From Anisus vortex (taxonomy: Eukaryota; Mollusca; Gastropoda; Planorbidae), in NCBI GenBank assembly GCA_949126835.1, contig OX421506.1, positions 12,879,784-12,943,783 of the forward strand: a DNA stretch of 64,000 nucleotides, read 5' to 3'. The translations under genes and the position numbers were made by a program. Position 1 is the stretch's first letter. Each line of letters starts with the position of its first letter. Below the pieces are notes generated by a model. That model had not been told where the DNA came from, made no database searches, and saw nothing but the letters and a program-made list of their open reading frames with translations. Shown one piece after another: positions 11,051 through 23,727 of the stretch.

Positions 11051-12414
11051 TAATTCCCGTGCAAATACTTATCTTATATTTTTTATTTCTGATTATAAAA
11101 ACTGTGTTCTTTTACTGACCCTTGACCCCTTAACCCCGTCCCGCACTCGCCGACAAATTAATACCCCCTTGTACGCCCTCACTCGTGGCGAAGGCACGGT
11201 GGAGTTTACACCACTTCCGTTGATGACAGGTTGACGTCATTAGTGTCATAATATTTTGACATCTGACACAAGCCCCCAGTCGCAACCATGCTCGACAGAG
11301 TGGTCATTCCAAGCGGCTTTAATTGGCAGCTTATGAACACAAAAACAAACATAGCTGTATTACTCATACAATATAAAATGGAGAAAGCACTTGACTTAAA
11401 GTTTACAGACGCACCTTCTTTTGTTATGTCGAGGGCGATAACCTTAACTGACTTCTAACAGTAAAACATAATTTCTGGCTCTAACCTTTACTGAATTGTA
11501 ACTTTATAATATATACAACTGGCCGACGAGGAATTGGGTTCGCCTTATCGATTCCATGGTGTCCACTCCCGAAACGGGGGAACAGTTTTAATCTCGTTAC
11601 TGACTTTCATCGCCATGATGGTCATCGGCGATTACAGATTAACCCAAAGGATTAGCAGCCTGATGGACGCGTGGCTAGTTTTTGTACTCCAAAGGCTTCT
11701 TGCTTTTTTCCTCTATTTCCTTTTCTTTGCTCACCTCTCTGGTTGAGAAGGAATGAGATAACCAAACCTCCCCCCCCCCTTCCCAATTTCACACTTGTGG
11801 GGCGTCGTGGAATTGGACGGGGGGCAAAGGGGGCGCAAGTAACTAACTTTTCTTTAATTATTGATTGCTCCCTCCTCCCGAACTTAACGCGCCCAGCAGT
11901 TTTTGTGAGATAGTGGTCACCTTATTAGGCCAGGCGATAATGACGTTGCTTATAATTGGCTTCTGATGCGACCGCGGCCGAAGAATTGCTACCATATATA
12001 TTGTAGCCACCCCCTCCCTCTCTCCTTGACCCCCCCCCCCCCATTTCCTCCCTCCAAACTCAGCCATCAGTTTCCACACTACCCAGTAACTCCATCCCAG
12101 ACGCTTCTAATAGTCGCATTTCCGGTGCGGCAGTCTACGGCTGCGGCGGCCAAACATCCAGAGGCCATAGTTTGTGTCTGACTGTGGCTTCGGCCGTTCT
12201 GGAGATCTCATTTCCTCACCGAGGCTACTGGACAGCCTACTGGCTCACAATGTTATGGTCTGTTTTTACACACACATTTAAATTTGCATGAGTTAATGTT
12301 AGCAAAACTATAATCCATTGCAATTGCAGGGGAGCGGGGTTTAAAGGTAAAGGGATGAGCATTCCCCGAAATTCAATGCAATAGGTACAAAAGTAACGTA
12401 CCCGTCGATCTTGA

Positions 12415-12545
12415 CCTTAGCTGTGGTAAGGTAAAGGCGGTTGGGCATTGTGCTGGCCACACAATCACCTAGTATGCCCGTGACCACAGAAATAGGTGAA
12501 CGCTGCTTCTCCGGCCCTATGATCAATTTGGTTCAACGGAATACT
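12415..12545 (+). mobile_element. SINE family A, 3' part only
   Basis: Contains GTAAAGGCGGTTGGGCATTG, TGCTGGCCACACAATC and CCGGCCCTATGATCAATTTG, all family A body phrases. The tRNA-like head is missing or replaced. Confidence 0.75.
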
Positions 12546-12579
12546 CTCTTACAATCCACCATAACTATATTTCATACTC

Positions 12580-12787
12580 CAGAGGTCGGCAACATACGAA
12601 ACACGCGCCACACTTGGCACACAGAGCAATTTCTGATGGCACGCAGAAGACTTCTCGAAAATGCAATATTCAAGCCTCTTCTACAAGAAATTGAGTTGTA
12701 GAACAGGATGACTTATTAAGCTGATGGCACACTGAATGTATTTGATATCCTACTTTGGTACACCATTATCAAAAGTTTTACCGCCCC
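12580..12787 (-). mobile_element. hAT-type MITE copy, diverged
   Basis: Starts CAGAGGTCGGCAACATACG and contains TTGGCACACAGAGCAATTTC, the reverse orientation of the 6598 element. The right end has decayed (ACCGCCCC) and no target duplication is evident. Confidence 0.75.
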
Positions 12788-13319
12788 ATGTTTTATACCA
12801 TTCGCCATGACAGACGGAAAAGTATTAGGCCTACACACTACGCATAGGAATAACAAGAATATTAAACAACTGTCGTCCTTGGGCGACTCACAAACAACCA
12901 AACAAACAATCCTTCTTGTAACTGCAATTACCATTCTTCAGCATATCACTGGAACTACATAGCATACTATATAAAACAACTTCGGTCAGTTTTTTTTTTT
13001 TAAGTCTAAGGATTTATTTTTATTCCCTCGAGGTCTTGTTATTTTACTTTGCTTAGAGCTAACCAAGACAAAGTATGCTAAACCTAACAGAAGAGATAGT
13101 CTTTAGTCCCAGGGAGTCTATGTGTTGAAACTGTATAATATGAGTGATTGAACCGTTGTCTGTAGCTATGGCGAATATTCACTGCATCCAAATGTAGATA
13201 TTTTATCTCTGCTAACAATGCTTAGATGTAAAGTGCAAAGCTGCATAAACACATGGCTAGGCAGGTAACTGGATAGATAGATAAACAAAAGAACAGAACC
13301 ACTTTCCTTATCTCTTATG

Positions 13320-13505
13320 CGAGAACAAAATTGCATATGGGTCGCCTGAACAAACCAGGAAAACCAGTAACTTAACATCATTTAAAACATTAAAAAAGAT
13401 GCAAGTTTAGACCACGTATGAGCGTAGGACGCAAACATCTTCTTTATAGAAAGAGCGTCTGTAATATATAAGATAAGATAAATGATAAGATAGATAGCTG
13501 GACAT
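13320..13505 (+). mobile_element. LINE 3'-end fragment (GAGCGTCTG family)
   Basis: GGGTCGCCTGAACAAACCAG, ATGCAAGTTTAGACC, GAGCGTAGGACGCA and AGAGCGTCTGTAATATATAA then GATAAGATA. Collinear with 28325-28505 and 55155-55335. It encodes the decayed end of a LINE reverse transcriptase. Confidence 0.8.
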
Positions 13506-13805
13506 GTAGATAGAGGTGTATATAGATATCTGAATAGATATGTAGAAAGCTAGCTAGATAGATAAATACCTGTATAGATTAATAGATAGATAGGTAACTG
13601 TATGAAAAGATTTATCGCTGGTCATGTAAGTACATGTATAGATATATATCTGGATAGATAGATAGATGGATAGATAGCTAAATAGATAGATTTTTCAATG
13701 GATATATATATATATATGTGTGTGTAGATGGATAGATAGATAGCTGACTAGATAGAAAGATAGATGGCTTGATAGATAGTTGGCTAGATAGATCGATAGC
13801 TGGAT
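13455..13805 (+). repeat. Degenerate (GATA)n microsatellite
   Basis: A GATA-rich tract with TATATA and GTGT interruptions. It begins in the tail of the LINE fragment (GATAAGATAAATGATAAGAT), so it may have grown from that tail. Confidence 0.85.
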
Positions 13806-14091
13806 ATCAAGAGAGTCTTTCAATATGCGAGCATATATTTTATTTATGTCTCATTTTTACAATAGAGCAGCACACTATATCCACACAAAAGAGCCAGTGT
13901 ATTGAGTACATACAATATAGGCGTTTCAAACTTCTCTTTCCAATATTACATCCTCTATAGCTCAGCACAGTATGGCCACTATATAGCTACTGATTGGCCA
14001 CTAAATAGCCAATGTATGGCCACCAAATAGCCAATGTATGGCCACCTCTCAGGTTACAATGAATAATCTCCCACCGTCTCCATTTCTCAAG

Positions 14092-14154
14092 CTCTGTCTC
14101 TCTCTTTATCTCTCTGTCTCTTTCGCTCTGTCTGTCTCTATCTCTCTCTATATA

Positions 14155-14189
<35 letters not shown>

Positions 14190-14222
14190 CTCTCCGTCTC
14201 TTTTGCTCTGTCTATCTCAGTC
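14092..14222 (+). repeat. (CT)n / (TA)n microsatellite
   Basis: CTCT-rich run with two short TATATA blocks at 14148 and 14171-14190. Confidence 0.9.
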
Positions 14223-15074
14223 TTCCTCCCATTTCTCTCGTCCGTCCGTTCCATTGTTAGCTACATGATTACACGCACGGAATGAATAAATAAATACTAA
14301 AAAACGAAACGAAACAAAAAAACTACCAGAATAACAGTGAAGAATGCAAGCAAGCAAGCAACCTGACGTAGTTATCCTATTGTTATACCAACTGGGCTTG
14401 GCTTCGTGGGGGACGTGCCGTGGAGACAGTCTTGGTCTTTTACAGAATCAGGCACAGATCGCTAATGGTGTAAGGTCCGGTTAGGGCCTGGTGGGGGTAG
14501 AGGGGGAGTGATCGGAGGGGGGTGGGGGGTGGAAGGGTTACAGTTACCAGAGTGAGCAAGCTGGGGGAGAGGGGTGGGGTCTAAGGTTTGGGATTCTAAA
14601 AGAAAAGTCAATAGAATTTTGTAACGCAACCACCGGAAAAATCCCTCAACCCAAAAAAAAACAAGAAAAAAAAACACAAAAAAGAAACAAGATGTAATTT
14701 AAACTAGACAGTGGGTGGATGAAGAAAATAGACACATGTGGCACGGTTTGAGGATCGCTTATGCCCACATCGTAATGAAGTCTTTAATGTCTGGTCTAAA
14801 AAAAGACTAGGCGTGAGGCGTGAGGCACTGTCCCGGAGTTTTGTGTTCAGCACTTTTTTTAAAGCTAGATTTGGTGTAGAAAAAGCTATGCATGTGTTTT
14901 GCAGGCAATGAATAGGTTAGAAGTCATCTTAGTGTCAAAGTTAGCCTCATAGCTTATCAATAGAATAGATCCGAACTAGAAACCTTTGCAAAAGGGATAC
15001 AGTAACATCTGTCTGCGAAATCAGCAAGCGCTGAGCAATAGATTCGTGTAGACTATGTTGAGAGTAAGGTCTCT

Positions 15075-15312
15075 GTAAAGTGTAAACTCGCTGTAAAGTA
15101 TAAACTCGCTGTTAAGTAAAAACTTGCTGTAAATTGTAAACTCGCTGTTAAGTAAAAACTTCCTGTAAAGTGTCAGCTCGCTGTTAAGTGTAAACTCTCT
15201 ATAAAGTAAAAACTTCCTGTAAAGTGTCAGCTCGCTGTTAAGTGTAAACTCTCTGTAAAGTAAAAACTTCCTGTAAAGTGTCAGCTCGCTGTGAAGTGTA
15301 AATTCGTTGTAA
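15075..15312 (+). repeat. 18-bp minisatellite with 54-bp higher-order unit
   Basis: The basic unit resembles AAGTGTAAACTCGCTGTA. The last half shows a three-unit period of 54 bp (AAACTTCCTGTAAAGTGTCA...). It produces a spurious minus-strand frame of repeated YRKFLLYREFTLNSELTL. Confidence 0.9.
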
Positions 15313-16078
15313 ACAGACATGAAGTATAATACTATATTTAAAAAAAAAAAACACATTTAGTTTGACACCAGGTCTATAATTGGTCAATTTATTTTCGCCG
15401 GTGTATGTGCCCTCTACTGTTGCCTTGTCCACGTGACCCTAAATACCATGGTTCAGTACTGACGGTGATCAATATTTGTTGTGGCCAGCATCGGTCAGTT
15501 GGAAATAGTTCCATTCCTATTATGTTGTTGTTTTTATTTAGCGCATGGTTACGTCACTGCGGAGAAACGCGATAGGCTGCTCCCACGTGACGTGCGCAGA
15601 CGCCGATGTGTGCGAGTGTATGTGTGTGTGTGAGGGGGGGGGGAGAAATATTTTATTTTGGAGGGAATTCAGATAATGGAAATATATAGAAGGAAAGAGT
15701 TGTGTGTGGAGGGGGGGGGAGAGATGACGTATGGTCGACACGGACAGATGCTACATAAAACAAGTAGCTGGGGCGGAGGAATCCTAAGATTTGATTGGTT
15801 GGAACACTTGGCTGATAATAAAGTTCTTAGCCTTCTACCCCCCACCAGGCCCCCACCCAATTTTCTTGGTTTATGGATGACCTTCTCTTTTATGTCTGGG
15901 GTCAGAAAGAAACCAATACTACTATAATATACTTTAGGGCAGTCAATTGGGTAGTTATTACATAATGTGATTTGCTGCTTGTGTATTCTTTATTTGAATG
16001 GTTTTGCAAACATCAGATTGTCACAGTATGTTATAGTCTTCCGATGCCAAGTGTTTACACTAAGTTTCATGTACATTC

Positions 16079-16360
16079 AGTCATCTGGTTGCCAAAGATT
16101 GAATACTTTTTCTGTCTGATGCCAAATGTTTGAATGAATTTTCTGTCATTTTGGTTGCCAAAGTTTAAATGAATTTTCTGTCATTTTGGTTGCCAAAGTT
16201 TAAATGAATTTTCTGTCATTTTGGTTGCCAAAGTTTAAATGAATTTTCTGTCATTTCGTTGCCAAAGTTTGAATGAATTTTCTGTCATTTTGGCTGCCAA
16301 AGTTAAATAAAGTTCTGTCATATGATTGCCAAAGTTTGAATAAATTCTCTGTCATCTGGT
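16079..16360 (+). repeat. 35-bp minisatellite, about eight copies
   Basis: The unit begins TTTCTGTCATTTTGGTTGCC and continues AAAGTTTAAATGAAT. The inner copies are nearly identical and the outer ones diverged, as expected for an array growing from its centre. A decayed LINE 3' fragment (GGCAAGACTAAACTTAAACC) lies just after it at 16380-16450. Confidence 0.92.
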
Positions 16361-17317
16361 ATTAAAAGATCTACTCAATAAAACCAAAGGCATAACAACT
16401 AAAATAAAATATAATCAAAAGGCAAGACTAAACTTAAACCACGGATAAGCATAGTAAAAAAAAAACAATTCTGTTAAGAAGGACTGTTTGAAACAATTGA
16501 GATAAGAAAAAGGTTTTGTATCTCAAATTTGAGGTTTACACATCTTGACAAATTTCTCTCTTTTAAGTCCCCAAAAAATATTTTTATAATTTCCGAAAAG
16601 TGTGTTATTTAAAAGAATAATGTGTAACAAATAATGTAGCATTTTTAAAATTTTAAATTGTAATTGAAAAAAATTATTTGCATGTTTAGTTGTGAGATAA
16701 GATGTTAAATTTGTACGAGAAACGAAAATTATCTAAATTAAATGTAATTCTGCATTGATTTTTGGTATCTAGAAATACGATTTCATACTTTGTATGTAAA
16801 AAAAATAAATAAAAAATCATATAGGCTTTACACCTATAAACAAACTGAATATAAATCTATATTTGTATTGAAGTGAGAGTGCCAATCAACTTATGTGGAA
16901 TTTATAAGAGAGAGAAAGAGAGAGAGAGACCAAATGTTGTGCAACAAAACAAGAAGGCTTAAAATCCTCTTTAATGAATAACTATTTTTAGCGTGTGTCT
17001 GTGTGTGCCAATGTGTGTGTGTCTGTCTGTCAACGCATGTACACGAGCACGTGTCTGTGTGTGTAATAAAGAGTAAAGAGATAGTGAGTGGGGGGGGGGG
17101 GAGATAAACAGACCAATATCACTTAACTTTACGCTAGTGCTACCAAAATCGTTACGACTCGTCAAATTCCTGATTGGAAGGACAATTGCAAGAAAGTATG
17201 TATAAGGAACTGAGTGACAAATAAAATAAAATCCTTAACTTCGCTTTTAGTAAATCAAGTTTTTCTTGTGTAATTTCGTTTTTATGATACATTTCCTTTT
17301 CCCTGCTGCTAAATTGT

Positions 17318-17600
17318 AGACGTTTCGTTCAGCCCTGAGAGCCAACTCGTGTGTCTCGTGTTCGAATCCAGATAAAGAAAATGCCGGGTTCCTTTCTTTA
17401 GACAGGGGTGTGTGTGTGTCCCTGTGTCTATCCTGGAACTCTGATAGGTTACCTTGACATTAGTTAATATTTTTTTTTTTTTTTTTTTTTTTTTGGGGGG
17501 GGGGAAGTAAAGACTGGTGGCCGTTGTGCTGGCCACATAATCCTATAGGCATGCCGAAGCCTAGTAAACTGGTTTAGCTTGGTTCCCTCGCCCCATAGAC
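17318..17600 (+). mobile_element. SINE family A copy, interrupted by T24-G10
   Basis: Head at 17318-17390 with GTGTTCGAATCCAGA as B box. Then GGTTACCTTGACATTAGTTA, a run of about two dozen T followed by ten G at 17469-17503, then GGCCGTTGTGCTGGCCACAT. Similar in order to 43225 and 44049. Confidence 0.75.
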
Positions 17601-17859
17601 TAACATGGTTTCAAAAGGTTCTCACACTCATTGTGCACACATCGATCCGTTAGCTAAGAATTAGCACGCGATTTAAATGGAAGCTTTACACCGTTTTCAT
17701 ATAAGCCCAAGTCGTCACCAGCAATATGCAATAAAATGGAAATATCGCAAACAAACAACAATCTCGTTAAACAACACCCATAGTACGTATTTGAATACCG
17801 TATAACACCCCTGAATTCCAAGGACATCCCACCGAATTTATGATGTCTCTAGAAAAAAC

Positions 17860-18910
17860 CGGACGAGCCTTCCGGCTCTTTAGTCCAGAGAGTAACGGTG
17901 TTCAGGGGTGAACCAAGGGGGTGGGCACTAACGTTCTGTCTGGGCGCCAGCCACCCCACGGGAAGGGCGTGCCGTGTAACATAGGGTACCGTCTCCACAG
18001 CCTAGCTTAAAAACAAACTGAGGAATTAATTCCCCTCGGATCATTATCGTGGTGGCTCGCCCGTATACCTGCAATGTCGCCCGGTTGCACAAATCCCATC
18101 CTATTGGTATGGACATCCAGGAACCTGGGAGGGTTTTGAGACTGGATAGCTGTGCTCATTGCTTCCCCCCCCCCCCCCAACCCAGGATCGGGGCCTCTCG
18201 GCGGTGCTATGAACCTCGGTCGCGCAGCAGGAGCTGTCCTCCATGCGTTCGCCCGCCGGTTCATTTTTAATGTGAACGGTTTACACACATCGCCAGTCTT
18301 TGGGGCCCATGGGTACAGAGTGGAACACCAAACCAGACACTATGAGTTTTGGTAGTGTTTAGTAAAACTCTTTTACAAGACCAGTTCCACGAGATTGTAT
18401 ATTACTAGACTGCTAAGTAGTCATCTCCAGAAACGGGGTCCGAATCGCACTGGGCCTCTAGCCTTTGCTGCTTATGCTTTTGCTCGGCCCCATATATCGT
18501 CCAGGCCCTAGAGACGTTCGGCCTGTTCACACGACCCCCACCGTGAGGCCATATGGGCACTGGTCGTGTAGCATCCCACCATCTCACCCAAAACACCATT
18601 TCACTAAATACACCCCACTGGATCCCAAACACTACCATGGAATAACCATACATACACCTTTACCCTCAAACATCTACACACACACACAAATACACCATCG
18701 GACAACAAACCAGAAATACACTTTTCAACCTCTTTTGAGCCCAACGGAATTGTGTGTGTGTGGGGGGGGGGGGCAATGTGTTCTCCTGACCCCGTAAAGT
18801 CCAGCTTCCGGGATCGTGGTAATCTTAATATAAACCTCGAAGTTCCGACAGGGTGCTGGCCAGTGAGAAATTGCCTAGGATTTCCAAATGTCACGCAGAT
18901 GCTCAAACGT
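17860..18910. other. GC-rich block of unknown nature
   Basis: About 1 kb with clearly higher GC and CpG than its surroundings. It has phrases such as CCACGGGAAGGGCGTGCCGT and GGGCCTCTCGGCGGTGCTAT, and a C12 run. Several short ORFs overlap but none resembles a family I recognise. It could be the relic of a transposon or retrogene; I cannot decide. Confidence 0.4.
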
Positions 18911-19409
18911 TGACATTTGGCATGACAACTGATAGTCCGGGCGTTCTCTTGGACCTTCCTTCGTCTGTCATTCTTTCCTTTTAAAAACAGAATTCACCGG
19001 CTCTTATTTTTACTCTCATTCTTCTGGGTTTTTTTTTTCTCTCGCTATCACTCGTATGTTACGAACTTACGCGCGTCTATTTGTGTGTTTGTGTGTATGT
19101 CTTTGTGTGTGAGAGAGAGAGAGAGAGAGAGGGGAGGGAGAGAGAGAGAAAGAGAAAGATTGCTTGGAATTCTGTGTTGCGCAAAGACCCAGGCAAGCGT
19201 TCAATAAAAAAAACTGTCATCCGGCGCAACATGGCATAAATAATGTTTGATTAGAAATAGCCTTCTCTAAAGGATCTTTGAATATTACCACAAAGCCACA
19301 GTATCCGATATTTAAACGTTGCATGACACCTTAAACAAAAATAAAAGAACATAATAAAACGTCATTTCCGTTTTCTTTACAAGTAAAGACTCCATTTTCT
19401 TTTAGACCA

Positions 19410-19570
19410 CGTGCGTCCGCACGTGCTGTGTCTAAGCAGCGTTCAACAAGTTTCGTAGCATACATCGGGACTGTGTAGTCAGCACAATGCCTGTCCTAAT
19501 TTGCTATCTCATAGTAGGCTGCCCTATGCTGAGGAGACTCAAGGCCCGGACTTTCTGTCCCGGAAAAAAA
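19410..19570 (-). mobile_element. SINE family A fragment, diverged
   Basis: Contains AGCAGCGTTCAACAAGTTTC and GTGTAGTCAGCACAATGCCT, reverse-strand family A phrases. The head region is missing. Confidence 0.6.
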
Positions 19571-19664
19571 TTAATTGACATTTAATATTGGACTCAAACC
19601 AAAAGGACTTCGGAATGGCGATTCGAATGAAGATAGATGATTATTACGTCAATATTATTTTTTT

Positions 19665-19809
19665 ATTAGCCACTTAGTACATAAGTGCAATCAAGGTCCA
19701 CCAGGCCCAAAACTCCTGCAAGGCGGCAGGGATCGGTCGGCGGCAGGGATAGAACCCGCGACGTGTCGGTTGACAGTCCGGTGACCTAACGGCTGAACCA
19801 GCCGGCCTC
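19665..19809 (-). mobile_element. SINE family B copy
   Basis: Reverse orientation. The minus strand reads GCCGGCTGGTTCAGCCGTTA (A box) and CGGGTTCTATCCCTGCC (B box), then TGCAGGAGTTTTGGGCCTGG. It contains an internal duplication of GGCAGGGAT. It lacks the LINE-like end seen in the copy at 10871. Confidence 0.8.
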
Positions 19810-19916
19810 TTATCTAGATCTAATCCTTTATCTTTGTTCTTATTGTTATTTTTGTCGCTCCATCGCTCCGTTCTGTCTATCTTTCATTCATATTTTTTCA
19901 TTATATCTCTTTCTCC

Positions 19917-19938
19917 CTGTCTCTCTCTCTCTCTCTCT

Positions 19939-19985
<47 letters not shown>
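19917..19985 (+). repeat. (CT)n microsatellite
   Basis: A CT run of about 34 repeats with one CG interruption near 19939. Confidence 0.95.
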
Positions 19986-19988
<3 letters not shown>

Positions 19989-20221
19989 CACACGCTCAAA
20001 CGCTAAAGACATCCCCATTCCCTTGTGGGCATGTTTAGTGCACAGAGGCAAACTAATAGCTCTCAGACTAACACACACATACACAGACACGCTCACAAAG
20101 CCTCCGTTTTAGCCGGAACGCCAGAGTACTCATAGTGATTCAATAAGCTGACCACCATTACACACAACAAAAAAGAAGTCCATTTCTTTAAGAATATGTC
20201 CTTGCAGTTTGCATAACTAAA

Positions 20222-20400
20222 ACGTAAAGTACCCCGTCGCACCAAATTCATCCATAGGGCCGGTGAAGCAGCGTTCACCAGTTTCTGTTGTCCTACGGCA
20301 TACTAGGGGGATTGTGTGCACAGCACATTTTACTTTACCCCAATTAAAGTCAGAGGTACCCATCAGACTCAAGGACACCCTCCAGTCCCTGGAGGCAAGC
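20222..20400 (-). mobile_element. SINE family A copy without head
   Basis: Reverse-strand family phrases TAGGGCCGGTGAAGCAGCGT, CATACTAGGGGGATTGTGTG and ACTTTACCCCAATTAAAGTC. The minus-strand 3' end is GGGGTACTTTACGTTTTAG, showing the ACTTT-type tail of this family. Confidence 0.8.
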
Positions 20401-20883
20401 TCTAAAAATATACCCAATCCAAGCAGCAATCACGGACAACCTTTCAAAGATTTAAACGTGCACTGTGTATTTCGGTTGTAACCCAAAAAAATCAATATGT
20501 TTTCTGTGGAAGAAATGGAAATAGCTTTTTCACTTCGTTTTGTGTTGTTGTTTTTTTTTTGGTTTACTTTATACCTTATTGTTTTTCACTCAGATCTCGC
20601 GCAAATGTCAAAGGTCAAGAACGTGGTCAATATTTAATGATTCTCGCGGGTTATTGTTGTTGCTGTGATATTCTGTGTGTGTGAGTGTGTGTAACTGTGT
20701 GTGTGTGTGTGAGGAAAAGTCCAGATGGGCCAGAGATGACCAGATCTGGATTTCTGGCATGGCCGCCGTATGGTATGTGAGGTGTTTTGCAGATACGTTA
20801 TATATAGGCTCATACGCACACATTGACTCACTCAGATACATGGTGATACGTGCATTATACTTCTAATTAGTGTAAACAGAGAA

Positions 20884-21855
20884 ACATATATAGATAGATA
20901 GATCTAGATAGATAGATATATAGATATATCTAGATAAATGGATATATAGATAGATCTAAATAGATAGCTCTAGTTAGATATAGATAAATAAATAGATATA
21001 GATAAATAAATAAATAGATAGATCTAGATATATAGATATATCTAGATAGGATAGATAGATTTGATATTAGATAGATCTAGATTGATAAATAGAAAAATAG
21101 ATCTAGATAAATAGATAGATCATGATAGAGAGATCTAGATAGATATATAGATCTAGATAGAAAGATAGATCTAGATATATAGATGGGAAAAAGATATAGA
21201 TAAATAGAGAGATCGATCTAGATAGATAGATAGACGGATAGTTAAATAGATCTAGATAGATAGATGGAAAAAAGATATAGATTGATAGATAGATCTAGAT
21301 AGATAGATAGATCTAGATAGATATATAGATCTAGATAGAAAGATAGATCTAGATAGATATATAGATCTAGATAGAAAGATAGATCTAGATAGATAGATAG
21401 ACGGATAGTTAGATAGATCTAGATAGATAGATGGAAAAAAGATATAGATTGATAGATAGATCTAGATAGATAGACGGATAGTTAAATAGATCTAGATAGA
21501 TAGATAGATCTAGATAGATATATAGATCTAGATAGAAGATAGATCTAGATAGATATATAGATCTAGATAGAAAGATAGATCTAGATAGATAGATAGACGG
21601 ATAGTTAGATAGATCTAGATAGATAGATGGAAAAAAAGATATAGATTGATAGATAGATCTAGATAGATAGATAGACGGATAGTTAGATAGATCTAGATAG
21701 ATAGATGGAAAAAAGATATAGATTGATAGATAGATCTAAATAGATAGATAGACGGATAGTTAGATAGATCTAGATAGATAGATGGAAAAAAGATATAGAT
21801 TGATAGATAGATCTAGATAGATAGATAGACGGATAGTTAGATAGATCTAGATTGA
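20884..21855 (+). repeat. Compound GATA / AGATCTAGAT satellite with about 77-bp higher-order unit
   Basis: GATA repeats are punctuated by the palindromic AGATCTAGAT. A marker GACGGATAG recurs at 21233, 21400, 21473, 21596, 21674, 21751 and 21828. Spacing is 77-78 bp in the last four. GATGGAAAAAAGATATAG recurs once per unit. The left part is less ordered. Confidence 0.93.
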
Positions 21856-21859
21856 AATA

Positions 21860-23691
21860 AAAATAAAAGCTTTTCTTGCGTAATCCATTCCTAACAGACG
21901 TTGTTGTTGTTGTTTTTTAAATGTAGGTTCACTATTAAAGCCTAAACTTCTTTGAAATCCGTTATTGGCAATGTTGTTTCTTAAAGGTCAACAGTAACAT
22001 GAAACAAAAAAAAACTGGAATATAAAATACCACAGTAATTACAGTCTACAGATACCGTTTGTCAAAGTAACCAACCGTCAAGAAAATGACGCGATCGACG
22101 CAAAGCGTAGAACATGGCTATTTTATTAAACTTTTTTTTTTAACCTTTTAAAAACAGCCCTCTGTTCAATTCTCAGTTCAAGATTTATGGAAACACATGA
22201 CTTCTGGAGCGTTGCTATTTCATATTGAGAGCTTTTTCAATGCTTTTTACTCTTCACATATTTAAGCTGTCTTTCTTGAATTTCAGATGCATAGTCTATG
22301 TGTACTATACTTATGTGTACGGACATGATAGGTTAGTGAACAAACAATCGATCTACTAGAATTTATAAAAATAGCAGCACATTAAGTTCATCTACTATGT
22401 TTAGTTTTACTTTCTACAAAAACTAAATATTTAGATGTATAGAACTATATAAGTTGAACAGTATGGCTGTATACAATACAACAATATAGCCTACATCAGC
22501 GACTGTTTACAACAAGCAGAACCGAACAAGAGCTGACTAAACTAAGCCAGAAAAGACACGAGGTCCACAGGACGGGGGGCATTCCAATTGGTTACCTGAT
22601 AAAGGGCAGTTATTAACATTGCAAATTTAAAATTTAATTTAGAATTTAAAAATAGTTCAACAGGATGTTGTCTTGAGTCTAGACACTTAAACATATGAAT
22701 AAAATCAATGGGTTTTCACGTGAATGGTGTCCAAGGGCTGGTACTGAAAACAGTAATTGACTTTTATAATTGTTGTCAGTCCGCTTCTTCCCTCCCCTTC
22801 CTTCACTTGCGTAAACAGATTTAAAAATGGAACATATGGAACATAAAATTATAATATAGAGATACAAATAAATAAATGTTAATAAATAAAGATCTTAAGA
22901 AAGAGAAGTTAATATAGAAAGAAAGAAATTAGGAAAAGCAATGTTACGAACAAAAAAAAAAGAAATATTGAAAGGAAGAACAAATGAATAAAGAAATCAG
23001 AGATTTAAAAGAAAAAAATGTTTAAATAAACATAGAAAGAGAGAAATAAAATGATACAAAATAATAAGGAGAGAAGGAATAGAGAAGAAGAAAAGACATA
23101 AAGAGTGAAGAACATGGGGGCTAAGTCTGTCCTTCATCAGATTGTAAACAAAATGAGTTGTTGTTCTTTCCCATGGTTTTGCTTCCGTTTTTTTTTTTTT
23201 TACTTTCAGTTTCCATTTTAAAAATTGCATGCATTTCCCCTTGCGGAAATTCCCGTTTGCCGTTTCTAGGGGCCCGGGCGCGGGGAAGGCGTTCAAGCAT
23301 GAAAGTAAGACTGACAGAAGAAATATTGCATCGTCTGTAGGAAAAGGGGGAAAAAAAAGGGGGGGGGGGTAACGGGCATGGGGAGGACGGCGGAAAAGGA
23401 GGCGGAGGGGGGGCAGTTGACGGGTGGCCCCCCATGGAAGAGGGGAAGTGGGAGCGGGGCGAGTTGCGTATTCTCTATTTTCTTTTGGTGACATATGTGT
23501 GAGTGGAGGTGAGGGGGGAGGGGTGAGGAGGGCAGATCATAACTGATTGCCAGTAAGAAGAAAATGTAAAAAGAAAAAGGAACGCGTACAAGCGTTAACA
23601 TGCGCCCCGCACGCGCCAACTTACTGTCAAAAGTGTCATTTCTCTCATTAGAAAGAAATATGACTGCAAATGCCGAGATTGAGGGAGAATG

Positions 23692-23727
<36 letters not shown>

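Noticed and set aside
11534..11746. 70-residue ORF with hydrophobic segments
   Set aside because: Short, overlapped by other frames and lacking splice or start support; no family resemblance.
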